From the NCBI GenBank assembly GCA_048549915.1, contig JBLYYE010000030.1, forward strand, positions 1 through 45,359: a DNA stretch of 45,359 nucleotides, read 5' to 3'. Below, piece after piece: positions 24,423 through 32,873 of the stretch (the stretch's first letter is position 1; the number at the start of each line of letters is the position of its first letter). Source of the DNA: LSUCC0057 sp048549915. Lineage in GTDB: Bacteria > Pseudomonadota > Gammaproteobacteria > Pseudomonadales > Porticoccaceae. Both the position numbers and the translations under genes were made by a program. Under the pieces are notes generated by a model. That model saw only the letters and a list, made by a program, of their open reading frames with translations, was not told where the DNA came from and ran no database searches.

Positions 24423-25274
24423 ATGCAAACTTTCCATACTGTCAGCGGCCTGCGCGATGCACTGATGACGGCTCGCCGCGCTGGCCAGCGCATCGGTTTT
24501 GTGCCAACGATGGGCAATCTGCACGCGGGTCACATTGCCCTGATAGAGCAAGCGCGCCAGAGTTGTGATGTCGTGGTCTGTTCCATATTCGTCAACGCCT
24601 TGCAATTTGGCCTTAACGAAGATTGGGATAAATACCCGCGCACGTTTCAAGCCGACAGTGCCAAGCTTGTTGCCGCGGGCTGCGACTACCTGTTTAACCC
24701 AGAAGATATTGAGATGTACCCGAACGGTTTGGACACCCAGAGTCGAGTGATCTGTCCGACTATGACGGATGTGCTGTGCGGCGCCAGCCGGCCCGGCCAT
24801 TTTGAGGGTGTCACCACTGTCGTCACCAAGCTCTTCAATATCGTCCAGCCTGATGTGGCTATTTTTGGTGTCAAAGATTACCAACAACTGGCAGTGATCC
24901 GTCGCATGAGCGAAGATTTGTGTATGGCAGTGGAGATTGTCGGTGCCCCAATTCATCGCGAAGCGGACGGGCTGGCGATGAGCTCTCGCAACAGTTATAT
25001 CACTGCAACAGAGCGACCGCTGGTGACTGTTTTGCACAATACGCTGCTCGAGATTGCCGCGGCATTAGAGTCCGGCGAGAAAAACTTTGCCAGCCTAGAG
25101 CAGCGTGGTATCGCCGCAATCAGTGCGGCTGGATTCAAGCCGGATTACCTGTCGATAAGCCACAGTAAAACACTGGAGCCGGCCGCGCACGACGACACCG
25201 AGTTGACCGTGTTAGGGGCAATGTTTACCAGCGCGGCGCGGCTGATTGACAATACCAGTGTGGTGCTCAATTAA
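24423..25274 (+). CDS. panC: Pantothenate synthetase
   Basis: PanC joins pantoate and beta-alanine using ATP, the last step of pantothenate synthesis. The protein has 283 residues, as in E. coli. Family motifs are VPTMGNLHAGHIALIEQA (HIGH-like), CSIFVNALQFGLNEDWDKYP, GASRPGHFEGVTTVV, VAIFGVKDYQQLAVIRRM and the KMSKS-like MSSRNSY. Position 60 reads NALQFG where most family members have NPTQFG or NPLQFG. panB, its usual neighbour, is not next to it. The stop overlaps the stop of the convergent DUF4124 gene by four bases. Confidence 0.96.
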   Translation: MQTFHTVSGLRDALMTARRAGQRIGFVPTMGNLHAGHIALIEQARQSCDVVVCSIFVNALQFGLNEDWDKYPRTFQADSAKLVAAGCDYLFNPEDIEMYPNGLDTQSRVICPTMTDVLCGASRPGHFEGVTTVVTKLFNIVQPDVAIFGVKDYQQLAVIRRMSEDLCMAVEIVGAPIHREADGLAMSSRNSYITATERPLVTVLHNTLLEIAAALESGEKNFASLEQRGIAAISAAGFKPDYLSISHSKTLEPAAHDDTELTVLGAMFTSAARLIDNTSVVLN

Positions 25275-25702
25275 CGCACGCAGTAGCGCCGTTGCTGCTG
25301 TTCGGCTCTGGCTAGCTCTTGCGCTCGCTCACTATCGGTAAGGAAACGAAACTCGCCGGTAATGCTGTCGCGCAGCCGCAAACGCTCACCGTTACTAAAC
25401 AGCGAGACGTTATCGCGGGCCTGTTGGCAAGCTTTGGCCAGCTCTGCGGCCTCTCGTGATAACTCGCCTGCAACCACGGTTCCGGGTGCTAAAAGGGGTG
25501 GGGTGGGCGCAGTTTTAATTGAGTTTACAGCCCCATTTTCAACCGATTGAGAACGCTCAATTGGAACCGTACTACTTGGCAGGTGTGGCGGCGGTTGATC
25601 ACCGTAATGGGTTTTGCCCTGCTCATCTTGCCAGCGCACTACTTCACCACTTAGGCAGAGAGAAGAGGCAACGAGAATTGTCAGTGTGGTGAAGAGGTGC
25701 AT
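25271..25702 (-). CDS. DUF4124 domain-containing exported protein
   Basis: This 143-residue protein has a signal peptide (hydrophobic residues 4-18). The N-terminal DUF4124 motif follows: VVRWQDEQGKTHYGDQPP, matching the family pattern Y.W.D..G..hysd.pP. The middle is Pro/Thr/Val-rich and probably flexible. The C-terminal part (about 85-143) is charged and helical, with two cysteines (KACQQAR and RRYCVR) that could form a disulfide in the periplasm. The family is common in gammaproteobacteria and has no defined role. It sits convergent to panC. Confidence 0.8.
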   Translation of the reverse strand: MHLFTTLTILVASSLCLSGEVVRWQDEQGKTHYGDQPPPHLPSSTVPIERSQSVENGAVNSIKTAPTPPLLAPGTVVAGELSREAAELAKACQQARDNVSLFSNGERLRLRDSITGEFRFLTDSERAQELARAEQQQRRYCVR

Positions 25703-25774
25703 TGATAGTTCTCAGCTAAGTGTTGGGCCATGTCAGTTGTGCAATGCGCAGTCGCCAACAACCAGCAAAGGCGC

Positions 25775-25802
25775 TTGACTACAGAGAATATATTGCCATA
25801 AT
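25775..25802 (+). promoter_or_regulatory. Promoter of the ilvI-ilvH-ilvC region
   Basis: TTGACT (25775-25780), 16 bases, then CATAAT (25797-25802) match the sigma-70 consensus at five of six positions each. Transcription would start near 25809, leaving a leader of about 210 bases before ilvI. Confidence 0.65.
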
Positions 25803-25809
25803 GCACGCC

Positions 25810-25831
25810 ATCTAAACATACCGGTTTAGAT
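25810..25831. promoter_or_regulatory. Inverted repeat at the predicted ilv transcription start
   Basis: ATCTAAAC (25810-25817) and GTTTAGAT (25824-25831) are perfect 8-base inverted copies with six bases between them, placed exactly at the predicted +1. It could be a repressor operator, or a hairpin at the 5' end of the transcript. Confidence 0.4.
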
Positions 25832-25878
25832 AGTTAACACCAGCTCGGCATTACCCGTGCCGCTGGTCATGTCTAGCG

Positions 25879-26019
25879 ATGGTGCTGTTACCCGCAGCCT
25901 ACATCCAGCCACCAGCACTTACCGGTGCGGCTGAATCAACTGCTCTCGCGGTATCCTCTACATGTCCAAGCGCTCTCGTCGAGCTGGTACTAGACCAGCT
26001 GTCTTTCAGCGAGGAGTGA
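25879..26019 (+). CDS. Possible ilv leader ORF (46 codons)
   Basis: A 46-codon frame begins MVLLPAAYIQPP and ends two bases before the ilvI GTG. Late in the frame is ALVELVLDQLS, six Leu/Val codons in nine. These overlap the hairpin AGCTGGT (25982-25988) / ACCAGCT (25994-26000), as expected if ribosome stalling on branched-chain codons controls that hairpin. The stop codon lies in the ilvI ribosome site, which suits translational coupling. There is no strong ribosome site for the leader itself and the T run after the hairpin is weak (GTCTTTC), so it may be chance. Confidence 0.35.
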   Translation: MVLLPAAYIQPPALTGAAESTALAVSSTCPSALVELVLDQLSFSEE

Positions 26020-26021
26020 TT

Positions 26022-27755
26022 GTGGAAAATTTATCTGGTGGCGATATCGTTATACGCGCACTGCGCGATGCGGGCGTTGAGTATATTTGGGGCTACCCAG
26101 GCGGCTCCGCCCTGCACATTTACGATGCGATATTTCGTCAAGACGACGTAAAACATCTTTTGGTTCGCCATGAGCAGGCGGCGGTTCACGCTGCAGATGG
26201 TTATGCGCGCAGCAACGGCAAAGTGGGTACGGTACTGGTTACCTCTGGCCCTGGCGCTACCAATGCGATTACCGGCATTGCTACTGCGTACATGGATTCG
26301 ATTCCGCTGGTAGTGATTTCCGGGCAAGTGCCATCTTCCAAAATTGGTGAAGATGCCTTTCAAGAGACCGATATGGTCGGTGTTTCACGTCCGATTGTTA
26401 AGCACAGTTTCTTGGTTAAGCGCCCAGAAGATATAGCTGCGACCATTGCTAAAGCCTATTACATTGCCTCCACTGGCCGCCCTGGTCCTGTGGTTGTTGA
26501 TATCCCCAAAGATATGACCGACCCGGCAATCAAGGTGCCCTACGAGTATCCCAAGCAGGTCGCTATGCGCAGTTACCAGCCCAACGAACGAGGACACAGC
26601 GGCCAGATCAAGCGCGCGCTGAAAACGCTGCTCGCCGCCAAACGCCCTATGATTTATGCAGGTGGCGGTGTGATCATTGATAACGCCAGCGATCTGCTGA
26701 CGGCGCTGACTCGCAAACTCAACTACCCCATTACCAACACCTTGATGGGGTTGGGCGCCTTTCCGGGTAGCGATCGACAGTTTGTCGGTATGCTTGGCAT
26801 GCACGGCACCTATGAAGCTAACCAGGCGATGCATCACGCCGATGTTATTTTCGCGGTAGGCGCGCGCTTTGATGATCGCGTCACTAACGCGACAGAAAAG
26901 TTCTGTCCTCACGCTACTATTATCCATATTGATATCGATCCAACTTGTATCTCAAAAACAGTGGGTGCCGATATCCCGATCGTCGGTAGCTGTAAAACAG
27001 TCCTCACCGATATGCTCGAATTGTTAGATAGCATGGGTGCTCCAGACGGCGGTGCACTGACTGAGTGGTGGGCAACCATTGATGATTGGCGCGCCCGTCA
27101 TGGGATCTATACCGCCGATCGTTTTGAGGCGAGTGGTGGATCGTTGATCAAGCCACAAGACGTGATAAAAATGCTTCACAAGGTCACCGGTGGCGACGCT
27201 TTTGTTACTTCCGATGTGGGCCAGCATCAGATGTTTGCCGCCCAGTACTATCTGTTCGATAAGCCGCGTCGCTGGATCAACTCTGGTGGTCTGGGCACGA
27301 TGGGATTCGGCCTGCCTGCGGCTATGGGGGCGCAGTTGGCACACCCCGATGCGATGGTCGCCTGTGTCACCGGTGAGGGGAGTATTCAGATGAATATTCA
27401 AGAGCTCTCTACCTGTACTCAGCACGGCCTGCCGGTGAAGATCATTAATCTGAACAATTCGGCACTCGGCATGGTGCGCCAGTGGCAAGATATGCAATAC
27501 AGCGCTCGCTATGCCAGCAGTGTTTATGAAGATTCACTGCCAGACTTTGTTGCGCTCACCGAGGCGTATGGGCATGTGGGTATGCGCGTCACTGAATTTG
27601 ATCAATTAGAGAGCAAAATGCGCGAGTGTTTTGCGCTGAAAGATCGCGTGGTATTCATGGATATTGTGGTCGATCGTGCCGAGCACGTTTATCCGATGCA
27701 GATCGCTGGTAACGCCATGAATGAAATGTGGCTGAGCAAGACGGAGAGAACCTGA
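26022..27755 (+). CDS. ilvI: Acetolactate synthase large subunit
   Basis: This ThDP- and FAD-dependent enzyme condenses pyruvate with pyruvate or 2-oxobutyrate, the first common step to valine/leucine and isoleucine. It has 577 residues from GTG 26022, five bases after GAGGAG; longer in-frame starts do not match the family N terminus. The catalytic glutamate is E51 in LVRHEQAAVHAADGYAR. FAD/ThDP blocks are TSGPGATNAITGIATAYMDS and FQETDMVG. The ThDP motif reads TGEGSIQMNIQE...INLNN, with GEG where many homologues have GDG; Glu is seen in some related enzymes. The C terminus HVYPMQIAGNAMNEMWLSKT is typical of the IlvI type. It shares one base with ilvH. Confidence 0.96.
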   Translation: MENLSGGDIVIRALRDAGVEYIWGYPGGSALHIYDAIFRQDDVKHLLVRHEQAAVHAADGYARSNGKVGTVLVTSGPGATNAITGIATAYMDSIPLVVISGQVPSSKIGEDAFQETDMVGVSRPIVKHSFLVKRPEDIAATIAKAYYIASTGRPGPVVVDIPKDMTDPAIKVPYEYPKQVAMRSYQPNERGHSGQIKRALKTLLAAKRPMIYAGGGVIIDNASDLLTALTRKLNYPITNTLMGLGAFPGSDRQFVGMLGMHGTYEANQAMHHADVIFAVGARFDDRVTNATEKFCPHATIIHIDIDPTCISKTVGADIPIVGSCKTVLTDMLELLDSMGAPDGGALTEWWATIDDWRARHGIYTADRFEASGGSLIKPQDVIKMLHKVTGGDAFVTSDVGQHQMFAAQYYLFDKPRRWINSGGLGTMGFGLPAAMGAQLAHPDAMVACVTGEGSIQMNIQELSTCTQHGLPVKIINLNNSALGMVRQWQDMQYSARYASSVYEDSLPDFVALTEAYGHVGMRVTEFDQLESKMRECFALKDRVVFMDIVVDRAEHVYPMQIAGNAMNEMWLSKTERT

Positions 27756-28249
27756 TGCAACGTATTATCTCTATTCTTTTAGAAAACGAACCGGGTGCAC
27801 TGTCTCGGGTGGTGGGGCTGTTCTCCCAGCGCGGTTACAATATTGATACGCTTAATGTAGCTCCCACTGAAGATCCGACACTGTCGCGACTGACGCTGTC
27901 TACTAACGGCGATGAAAAAATGGTCGAGCAGATCATTAAACAGCTGCATAAATTGATCGATACCATTAAAGTGGTCGACCTCAGCGAAGGCCCCCATGTT
28001 GAGCGCGAACTGTTGTTAGTTAAAGTGCGTGCAGTGGGTGCCGAGCAGCGCACTGAACTGAGAAATAGCGTGGAGATTTTCCGCGGCCATATCGTAGATG
28101 TGACACCGACTAGCTACACGGTGCAGATGGCTGGGGATGGTCAAAAACTCGATGCTTTCATCGAGGCCATTCGCGATATTGGCACCATGGAAGTGGTCCG
28201 CTCGGGTATTTCTGGAATCGCTCGCGGCGAGAAATTTTTACTGGTCTAG
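27755..28249 (+). CDS. ilvH: Acetolactate synthase regulatory subunit
   Basis: This 164-residue small subunit (E. coli IlvH 163) raises activity of the large subunit and confers valine inhibition. An N-terminal ACT domain (RIISILLENEPGALSRVVGL, about 3-75) binds valine, and a C-terminal domain follows (VEIFRGHIVDVT, GISGIARGEKFLL). ATG at 27755 overlaps the ilvI stop by one base (TGATG) and follows GGAGAG; the longer frame has no support. The full length marks it as IlvH rather than the short IlvN of E. coli. Confidence 0.96.
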   Translation: MQRIISILLENEPGALSRVVGLFSQRGYNIDTLNVAPTEDPTLSRLTLSTNGDEKMVEQIIKQLHKLIDTIKVVDLSEGPHVERELLLVKVRAVGAEQRTELRNSVEIFRGHIVDVTPTSYTVQMAGDGQKLDAFIEAIRDIGTMEVVRSGISGIARGEKFLLV

Positions 28250-28296
28250 GCGCTGCCTACACCGCAACCTAACAGCTAACTTAAAAGGTAAATACT

Positions 28297-29313
28297 ATGC
28301 AAATTTATTATGACAAAGATTGCGATCTGTCGATCATCAAAGGCATGAAAGTCGCTATCATCGGTTACGGCTCACAGGGCCATGCTCATGCCAACAACCT
28401 CAAAGATTCAGGTGTAGATGTCACTGTAGGCCTGCGTCCCGGTTCATCCTCTGCAGCCAAAGCTGAGGCCGCTGGCCTTAAAGTTGCAGAAGTACCCGCC
28501 GCTGTCGCTGCTGCAGATCTGATCATGATTCTCACTCCTGATGAGTTCCAGTCGGCGCTCTACCGCGACGAAGTTGAGCCGAACCTCAAGCAGGGCGCTA
28601 CTCTCGCGTTTGCCCACGGTTTTGCTATCCATTACAACCAAGTCGTGCCGCGCGCTGACCTAGATGTCATCATGATCGCTCCCAAAGCGCCAGGCCATAC
28701 TGTGCGCAGTGAATTTGTTGGCGGCGGCGGTATCCCCGATCTGATCGCCATCCAGCAAGATGTCTCAGGTCGCGCCAAACAGGTCGCACTCTCTTACGCC
28801 AGCGGCGTGGGCGGCGGCCGCACTGGCATCATTGAGACTACTTTTAAGGACGAGACTGAAACTGATCTGTTCGGCGAGCAGGCAGTTCTCTGTGGTGGTG
28901 CAGTAGAATTGGTTAAAGCGGGCTTTGAAACACTGACTGAGGCCGGTTACGCGCCTGAGATGGCATACTTTGAGTGCTTGCATGAGCTCAAATTAATCGT
29001 TGACCTGATGTATCAGGGCGGTATTGCCAACATGAACTACTCCATCTCTAACAATGCTGAGTACGGTGAGTATGTCACTGGTCCAGAGGTGATTAACGAC
29101 GAGTCGCGCGCGGCGATGCGCAATGCGCTCAAGCGTATCCAAAATGGTGAGTACGCCAAGATGTTCATCAGCGAAGGTGCCTTGAACTACCCATCTATGA
29201 CGGCTTACCGTCGCAACAATGCCGCTCATCCGATCGAACAGGTCGGTGCTCAATTGCGCGGCATGATGCCTTGGATCACTAAAAATGCGCTGGTCGACAA
29301 AGAGAAAAACTGA
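28297..29313 (+). CDS. ilvC: Ketol-acid reductoisomerase
   Basis: IlvC performs the Mg-dependent alkyl shift and NADPH reduction that follow acetolactate synthase. At 338 residues it is the short class I form. The N-terminal Rossmann site is IGYGSQGHAHANNLKDSG (from about residue 22). APKAPGHTVRSEFVGGGG and the metal-binding blocks DETETDLFGEQAVLCGG and AYFECLHELKLIVDLMY follow. It lies 47 bases after ilvH, in one operon, and is closed by a strong terminator. Confidence 0.98.
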   Translation: MQIYYDKDCDLSIIKGMKVAIIGYGSQGHAHANNLKDSGVDVTVGLRPGSSSAAKAEAAGLKVAEVPAAVAAADLIMILTPDEFQSALYRDEVEPNLKQGATLAFAHGFAIHYNQVVPRADLDVIMIAPKAPGHTVRSEFVGGGGIPDLIAIQQDVSGRAKQVALSYASGVGGGRTGIIETTFKDETETDLFGEQAVLCGGAVELVKAGFETLTEAGYAPEMAYFECLHELKLIVDLMYQGGIANMNYSISNNAEYGEYVTGPEVINDESRAAMRNALKRIQNGEYAKMFISEGALNYPSMTAYRRNNAAHPIEQVGAQLRGMMPWITKNALVDKEKN

Positions 29314-29342
29314 TTCTCCATGTGACTGCAGAAGAACAAAAA

Positions 29343-29368
29343 ACGGCCCTCTCAACGGGCCGTTTTTT
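29343..29368 (+). terminator. Terminator after ilvC
   Basis: ACGGCCC (29343-29349), a seven-base loop and GGGCCGT (29357-29363) are followed by six T. Preceding A residues extend the stem. This is a textbook intrinsic terminator closing ilvI-ilvH-ilvC. Confidence 0.92.
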
Positions 29369-29412
29369 GTTATCCTTACGAGAGATTTATTCGTGCGTAC
29401 AAAGGAGTGGTT

Positions 29413-30204
29413 GTGGATCAGCTAACTGAAAATCAGCGCCATTTGCCGTTGGATGGGGCGATCAACCTGCGTGATTTAGGCGGTTATCGCAGCCGCGATG
29501 GCCGGCTAGTTCGTTGGGGTAAAATTTATCGCTCGGGCCATATGGCAAAACTGAGTGAGCGCGGTCAGCAGCAACTTGTGCAACTTGGTATCAGTGAGAT
29601 CCACGATTTTCGTCGCCCCGAGGAGCGTCAGCGCGCACCCACTCCAGAGCTGAGCTCTACTATTGTGGAGGGTTATGATATGTCTATCGGCAGCGTCTCC
29701 AAATTCTGGGACTACCTGTTTGCCGGCGGCATGAGTGACCAACGCGCTTTCGATCTGGTGCTCAACTCCTATCGCAGCTGTGCAGCCGACGTGATCCCCG
29801 GTTATCGACAACTATTCTCTCACCTGCTGCGGCCCGATGAGGGAGCCACGCTGTTTCACTGCGCCGCAGGCAAAGATCGCACCGGTATGGCGGCGGCTTT
29901 AATTCTTACCGCCCTTGAAGTACCGCGCGACGATATTATTGAAGATTACATGTTGACCCAAAAATACTTCGATTCAGAAGTGCTGATGGGTTTAATTGAA
30001 GAGCACCTACGCAATGCCGGCGCCAACGAATGGCAGCGCAGTTGGTTAGTACCTTACTGCGCAGTCTATCCGGAATATTTAGAGGCATTCTTTGATTCTG
30101 TGGAGGGACACAGCGGTACTGTGGCCAACTATTTAGAGCGAGAGCTAGGAGTCGGTGTAGAGCAGCGCGCAGCACTGGCGGAGCGCTACCTGCAATACAG
30201 CTGA
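29413..30204 (+). CDS. Tyrosine-protein phosphatase family protein
   Basis: This 263-residue protein of the Y_phosphatase3 (MptpB-like) group has the P-loop HCAAGKDRTG, with catalytic Cys about 150 and Arg about 156. The N-terminal motif NLRDLGGYRSRDGRLVRWGKIYRSGHM and the DFRRPEER block also belong to the family. Substrates may be phosphotyrosine, phosphoserine or phosphoinositides; none is indicated here. GTG at 29413 follows AAGGAG by five bases, preferred over the GTG at 29407, which overlaps that site. It stands alone between the ilvC terminator and pssA. Confidence 0.85.
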   Translation: MDQLTENQRHLPLDGAINLRDLGGYRSRDGRLVRWGKIYRSGHMAKLSERGQQQLVQLGISEIHDFRRPEERQRAPTPELSSTIVEGYDMSIGSVSKFWDYLFAGGMSDQRAFDLVLNSYRSCAADVIPGYRQLFSHLLRPDEGATLFHCAAGKDRTGMAAALILTALEVPRDDIIEDYMLTQKYFDSEVLMGLIEEHLRNAGANEWQRSWLVPYCAVYPEYLEAFFDSVEGHSGTVANYLERELGVGVEQRAALAERYLQYS

Positions 30205-30252
30205 GGGTGTAGACTGCCCTAGTTGGATTGACAAAAATATAAAGAGAATTGC

Positions 30253-31086
30253 ATGAGTGAATCACAAGCGCGCAAGCGCGGTATCTATCTGCTGCCTAAT
30301 TTGCTGACGACTGTCGCTATGTTTGGAGGGTTTTACGCCATTCTCGCCGGTTTTAGCGGTGAGTTTGAGATGGCGGCGATAGCCATTTTTGTCGCCATGG
30401 TATTTGACGGTCTCGATGGCCGAGTAGCGCGTTTGACCCACACTGAGAGTGATTTTGGCGTCCAATATGACAGTTTGTCTGACATGGTTTCGTTTGGTGT
30501 AGCGCCGGCGATTGTTTGCTACAGCTGGATGTTGCAAGGGCTTGGTAAGTTGGGCTGGGCAGCGGCTTTCATTTATGCCTCTTGTGCAGCACTGCGGTTG
30601 GCGCGTTTTAACACCCAGGTTAAAAGCAATGATAAGCGCCATTTTATCGGTGTGCCCAGCCCTATCGCTGCGGCGGTAGTGGCCGCATTTGTCTGGAGTG
30701 GTGCAGAGTTAGAACCGAGCACGCCGCTAGCCCTGTTAGCCGCCTTGGTAACTGCCGGTGCGGGCCTGTTGATGGTCGTCAATCTGCGCTACCCAAGCTT
30801 TAAAGAAGTTGATCTGCAAGGCAAAGTACCCTTTGTAGTGATCTTTGCTATCGCGGTGGGCTTCGCTCTGATTAGTATGGACCCCCCCAAATTCTTTTTG
30901 CTGTTTGCCTTGGCTTACTGCGCTATGGCGCCTCTGTTGTGGCTGCAGCGTAAATGGCGAGGCTCCCCGACTGACGATATCCAGCTCAGCGACGAGCAGA
31001 TCGACGCGGTGATTGAAGGCGAGGGCGAAGCTGCAGAAGAGATAGTTAACGCCGATCAAGCTGATAGCACACGAGAGAAAGAGTAA
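30253..31086 (+). CDS. pssA: CDP-diacylglycerol-serine O-phosphatidyltransferase
   Basis: PssA makes phosphatidylserine, the precursor of phosphatidylethanolamine, in the inner membrane. The 277-residue protein carries the CDP-alcohol phosphatidyltransferase signature DG(x2)AR(x8)G(x3)D(x3)D as D55, G56, A59, R60, G69, D73 and D77. Around it lie about six to eight hydrophobic segments. This is the membrane-embedded type II enzyme found in pseudomonads, not the phospholipase-D-like PssA of E. coli. An acidic tail (about 240-277) follows the last helix. ilvC and pssA are close neighbours in pseudomonads too. Confidence 0.93.
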   Translation: MSESQARKRGIYLLPNLLTTVAMFGGFYAILAGFSGEFEMAAIAIFVAMVFDGLDGRVARLTHTESDFGVQYDSLSDMVSFGVAPAIVCYSWMLQGLGKLGWAAAFIYASCAALRLARFNTQVKSNDKRHFIGVPSPIAAAVVAAFVWSGAELEPSTPLALLAALVTAGAGLLMVVNLRYPSFKEVDLQGKVPFVVIFAIAVGFALISMDPPKFFLLFALAYCAMAPLLWLQRKWRGSPTDDIQLSDEQIDAVIEGEGEAAEEIVNADQADSTREKE

Positions 31087-31124
31087 CCGTTGGCAACCGC
31101 TAAAAAAGCTGGTTGAATAGAGAG

Positions 31125-31223
31125 ATGATAATTTATTCAAACAACTCCAATGCTTTGCCGCTGCGCTTTTTATGCTGTGCAGTGCTACTGCGCCTGCTGC
31201 CCGTGCGGGCATCTCTCTGTTAA
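31125..31223 (+). CDS. leuA leader peptide (leucine attenuator)
   Basis: A 32-codon frame lies between pssA and leuA. It contains eight Leu residues (positions 11, 13, 16, 21, 22, 24, 25, 31). The core VLLRLLPVRA is read by CTA CTG CGC CTG CTG, a run suited to sensing charged tRNA-Leu. AGAGAG directly abuts the ATG. Downstream lie possible alternative stems: GAATTCT (31251-31257) with AGAATTC (31273-31279), and GGTGGC/GCCGCC near 31290-31307. No clear T-run terminator follows, so the exact mechanism is uncertain. An overlapping +1 frame from ATG 31150 encodes a 27-residue peptide with seven Cys and is probably a shadow. Confidence 0.6.
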   Translation: MIIYSNNSNALPLRFLCCAVLLRLLPVRASLC

Positions 31224-31325
31224 TAAAAATTAAACCGGTTGTTAGTCGTTGAATTCTTAGCTTTGTGCGGCGAGAATTCGTAACTATTAGGTGGCTCTGG
31301 TGCCGCCTCAGAATGAGAATATCCC

Positions 31326-32870
31326 ATGAGTAAGCAACAATTAATCATTTTTGATACCACCTTGCGCGATGGCGAGCAGAGCCCAGGCGCTTCAATGACC
31401 AAAGATGAGAAAGTACGCATTGCCAAGTCGCTTGAAAAGCTGCGTGTCGATGTCATAGAAGCAGGATTTGCAATATCTAGCCCCGGCGATTTTGATGCGG
31501 TAAAAACTATAGCCGAAACTATTAAAGAGAGCCGTATCTGTAGCCTCTCGCGAGCTGTTCGCGGTGATATTGAGCGCGCCGGTGAGGCACTGGCCAATGC
31601 CAATGCCGGTCGCATTCACACGTTTATCGCCACATCGCCGATTCACATGCAGCACAAGTTGCAGATGCAGCCGGATGAGGTTTTAGAACAGGCTGTGGGC
31701 GCAGTTAAAATGGCCCGCAATTTGATTGACGATGTCGAATTCTCACTGGAAGATGGCAGTCGCAGTGAGTTCGATTTTATGTGCCGCATTATCGAGGCGG
31801 TGATCGATGCCGGCGCGCGGACCATTAATATCCCCGATACAGTCGGCTACGGAGAGCCTGGCGAATATGGCAGTATGATCGGCCGAGTGATCGACAATGT
31901 CGTTAATGCCGACAAAGCGATATTTTCGGTCCACTGTCACAACGATTTGGGTTTAGCTGTCGCTAATTCCCTCTCTGCAGTGCGCCACGGCGCCCGTCAG
32001 GTTGAGTGCACAATTAATGGGCTGGGAGAGCGTGCCGGCAATGCCTCTTTAGAAGAGATTGTTATGGCTGTGCGCACACGCCATGATTTGTTTGATGTCC
32101 AAACGCGTATCGACGCCACCCACATCGTGCCGACCTCTAAATTGGTCTCCAGTATTACCGGTTTTCCGGTGCAACCCAACAAAGCGATTGTCGGTGCAAA
32201 CGCGTTTTCACATGAATCTGGCATCCACCAAGACGGTGTGCTCAAATTCCGCGAAACCTACGAGATCATGAAAGCAGAGGATGTCGGCTGGAATACCAAT
32301 AAATTGTCTCTCGGCAAGCTCTCTGGGCGCGCTGCACTCTCGGCTCGTTTGGAGGAGCTGGGTATTAGCTTTGAGAGCAAAGAAGAGTTTGCTCAAGTAT
32401 TCGCTCGCTTTAAAGAGTTGGCAGACAAAAAGCGTGAAATCTATGACGAAGATCTGCAGGCATTAGTGAGCGATGTGCAAATTGGCAGCGAAGAAGAGTC
32501 TATTCTGTTGACTGACCTCGAAGTACTCTCCAAAAGTGGCCAATCGCCAACCGCTAAAATTGGCGTGCGTTATCGCGCCCAAGATTTTACCGCTCAAGCT
32601 GAAGGCGACGGTGCGGTCGATGCCATTTTTAAAGCGATAGAGCAACTGATAGAGAGTGGTAGCGAATTGCAGCTCTACTCAGTGAATGCAGTCACGCAGG
32701 GTACCGATTCACAAGGCGAGGTCACGGTACGCCTTGAAAAAGAGGGGCGAGTAGTGAATGGACAGGGTGCCGATACTGACGTATTGGTCGCCAGTGCCAA
32801 AGCCTACCTGAATGCACTGAGCTTGATGCGCAACCCGGGGCGGCTACACCCACAATTGGGTGGTGTCTAA
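31326..32870 (+). CDS. leuA: 2-isopropylmalate synthase
   Basis: LeuA condenses acetyl-CoA with 2-oxoisovalerate, the first committed step to leucine. The 514-residue protein has the TIM-barrel signature FDTTLRDGEQSPGA (9-22) and the metal-site motif VHCHNDLGLAVANS (about 202-215). NGLGERAGNASLEE and SHESGIHQDGVLK also lie there. The C-terminal regulatory domain (about 390-510) binds leucine for feedback inhibition. The length and motifs fit LeuA type 1. It follows a leucine-rich leader frame, implying attenuation. No strong ribosome site precedes the ATG. leuBCD are not adjacent. Confidence 0.97.
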   Translation: MSKQQLIIFDTTLRDGEQSPGASMTKDEKVRIAKSLEKLRVDVIEAGFAISSPGDFDAVKTIAETIKESRICSLSRAVRGDIERAGEALANANAGRIHTFIATSPIHMQHKLQMQPDEVLEQAVGAVKMARNLIDDVEFSLEDGSRSEFDFMCRIIEAVIDAGARTINIPDTVGYGEPGEYGSMIGRVIDNVVNADKAIFSVHCHNDLGLAVANSLSAVRHGARQVECTINGLGERAGNASLEEIVMAVRTRHDLFDVQTRIDATHIVPTSKLVSSITGFPVQPNKAIVGANAFSHESGIHQDGVLKFRETYEIMKAEDVGWNTNKLSLGKLSGRAALSARLEELGISFESKEEFAQVFARFKELADKKREIYDEDLQALVSDVQIGSEEESILLTDLEVLSKSGQSPTAKIGVRYRAQDFTAQAEGDGAVDAIFKAIEQLIESGSELQLYSVNAVTQGTDSQGEVTVRLEKEGRVVNGQGADTDVLVASAKAYLNALSLMRNPGRLHPQLGGV

Positions 32871-32873
32871 GCC

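Noticed and set aside
25962..26021. A longer ilvI starting at ATG 25962, with an Arg-rich N terminus.
   Set aside because: The extra 20 residues (SKRSRRAGTR...) do not match the family, the ATG lacks a ribosome site, and GAGGAG sits right before GTG 26022.
31150..31233. A 27-codon cysteine-rich frame (seven Cys) before leuA, resembling a metal-binding small protein.
   Set aside because: It lies in the +1 frame of the leucine-rich leader, has no ribosome site, and its Cys codons (TGC) are the shifted CTG/GCT codons of the leader.
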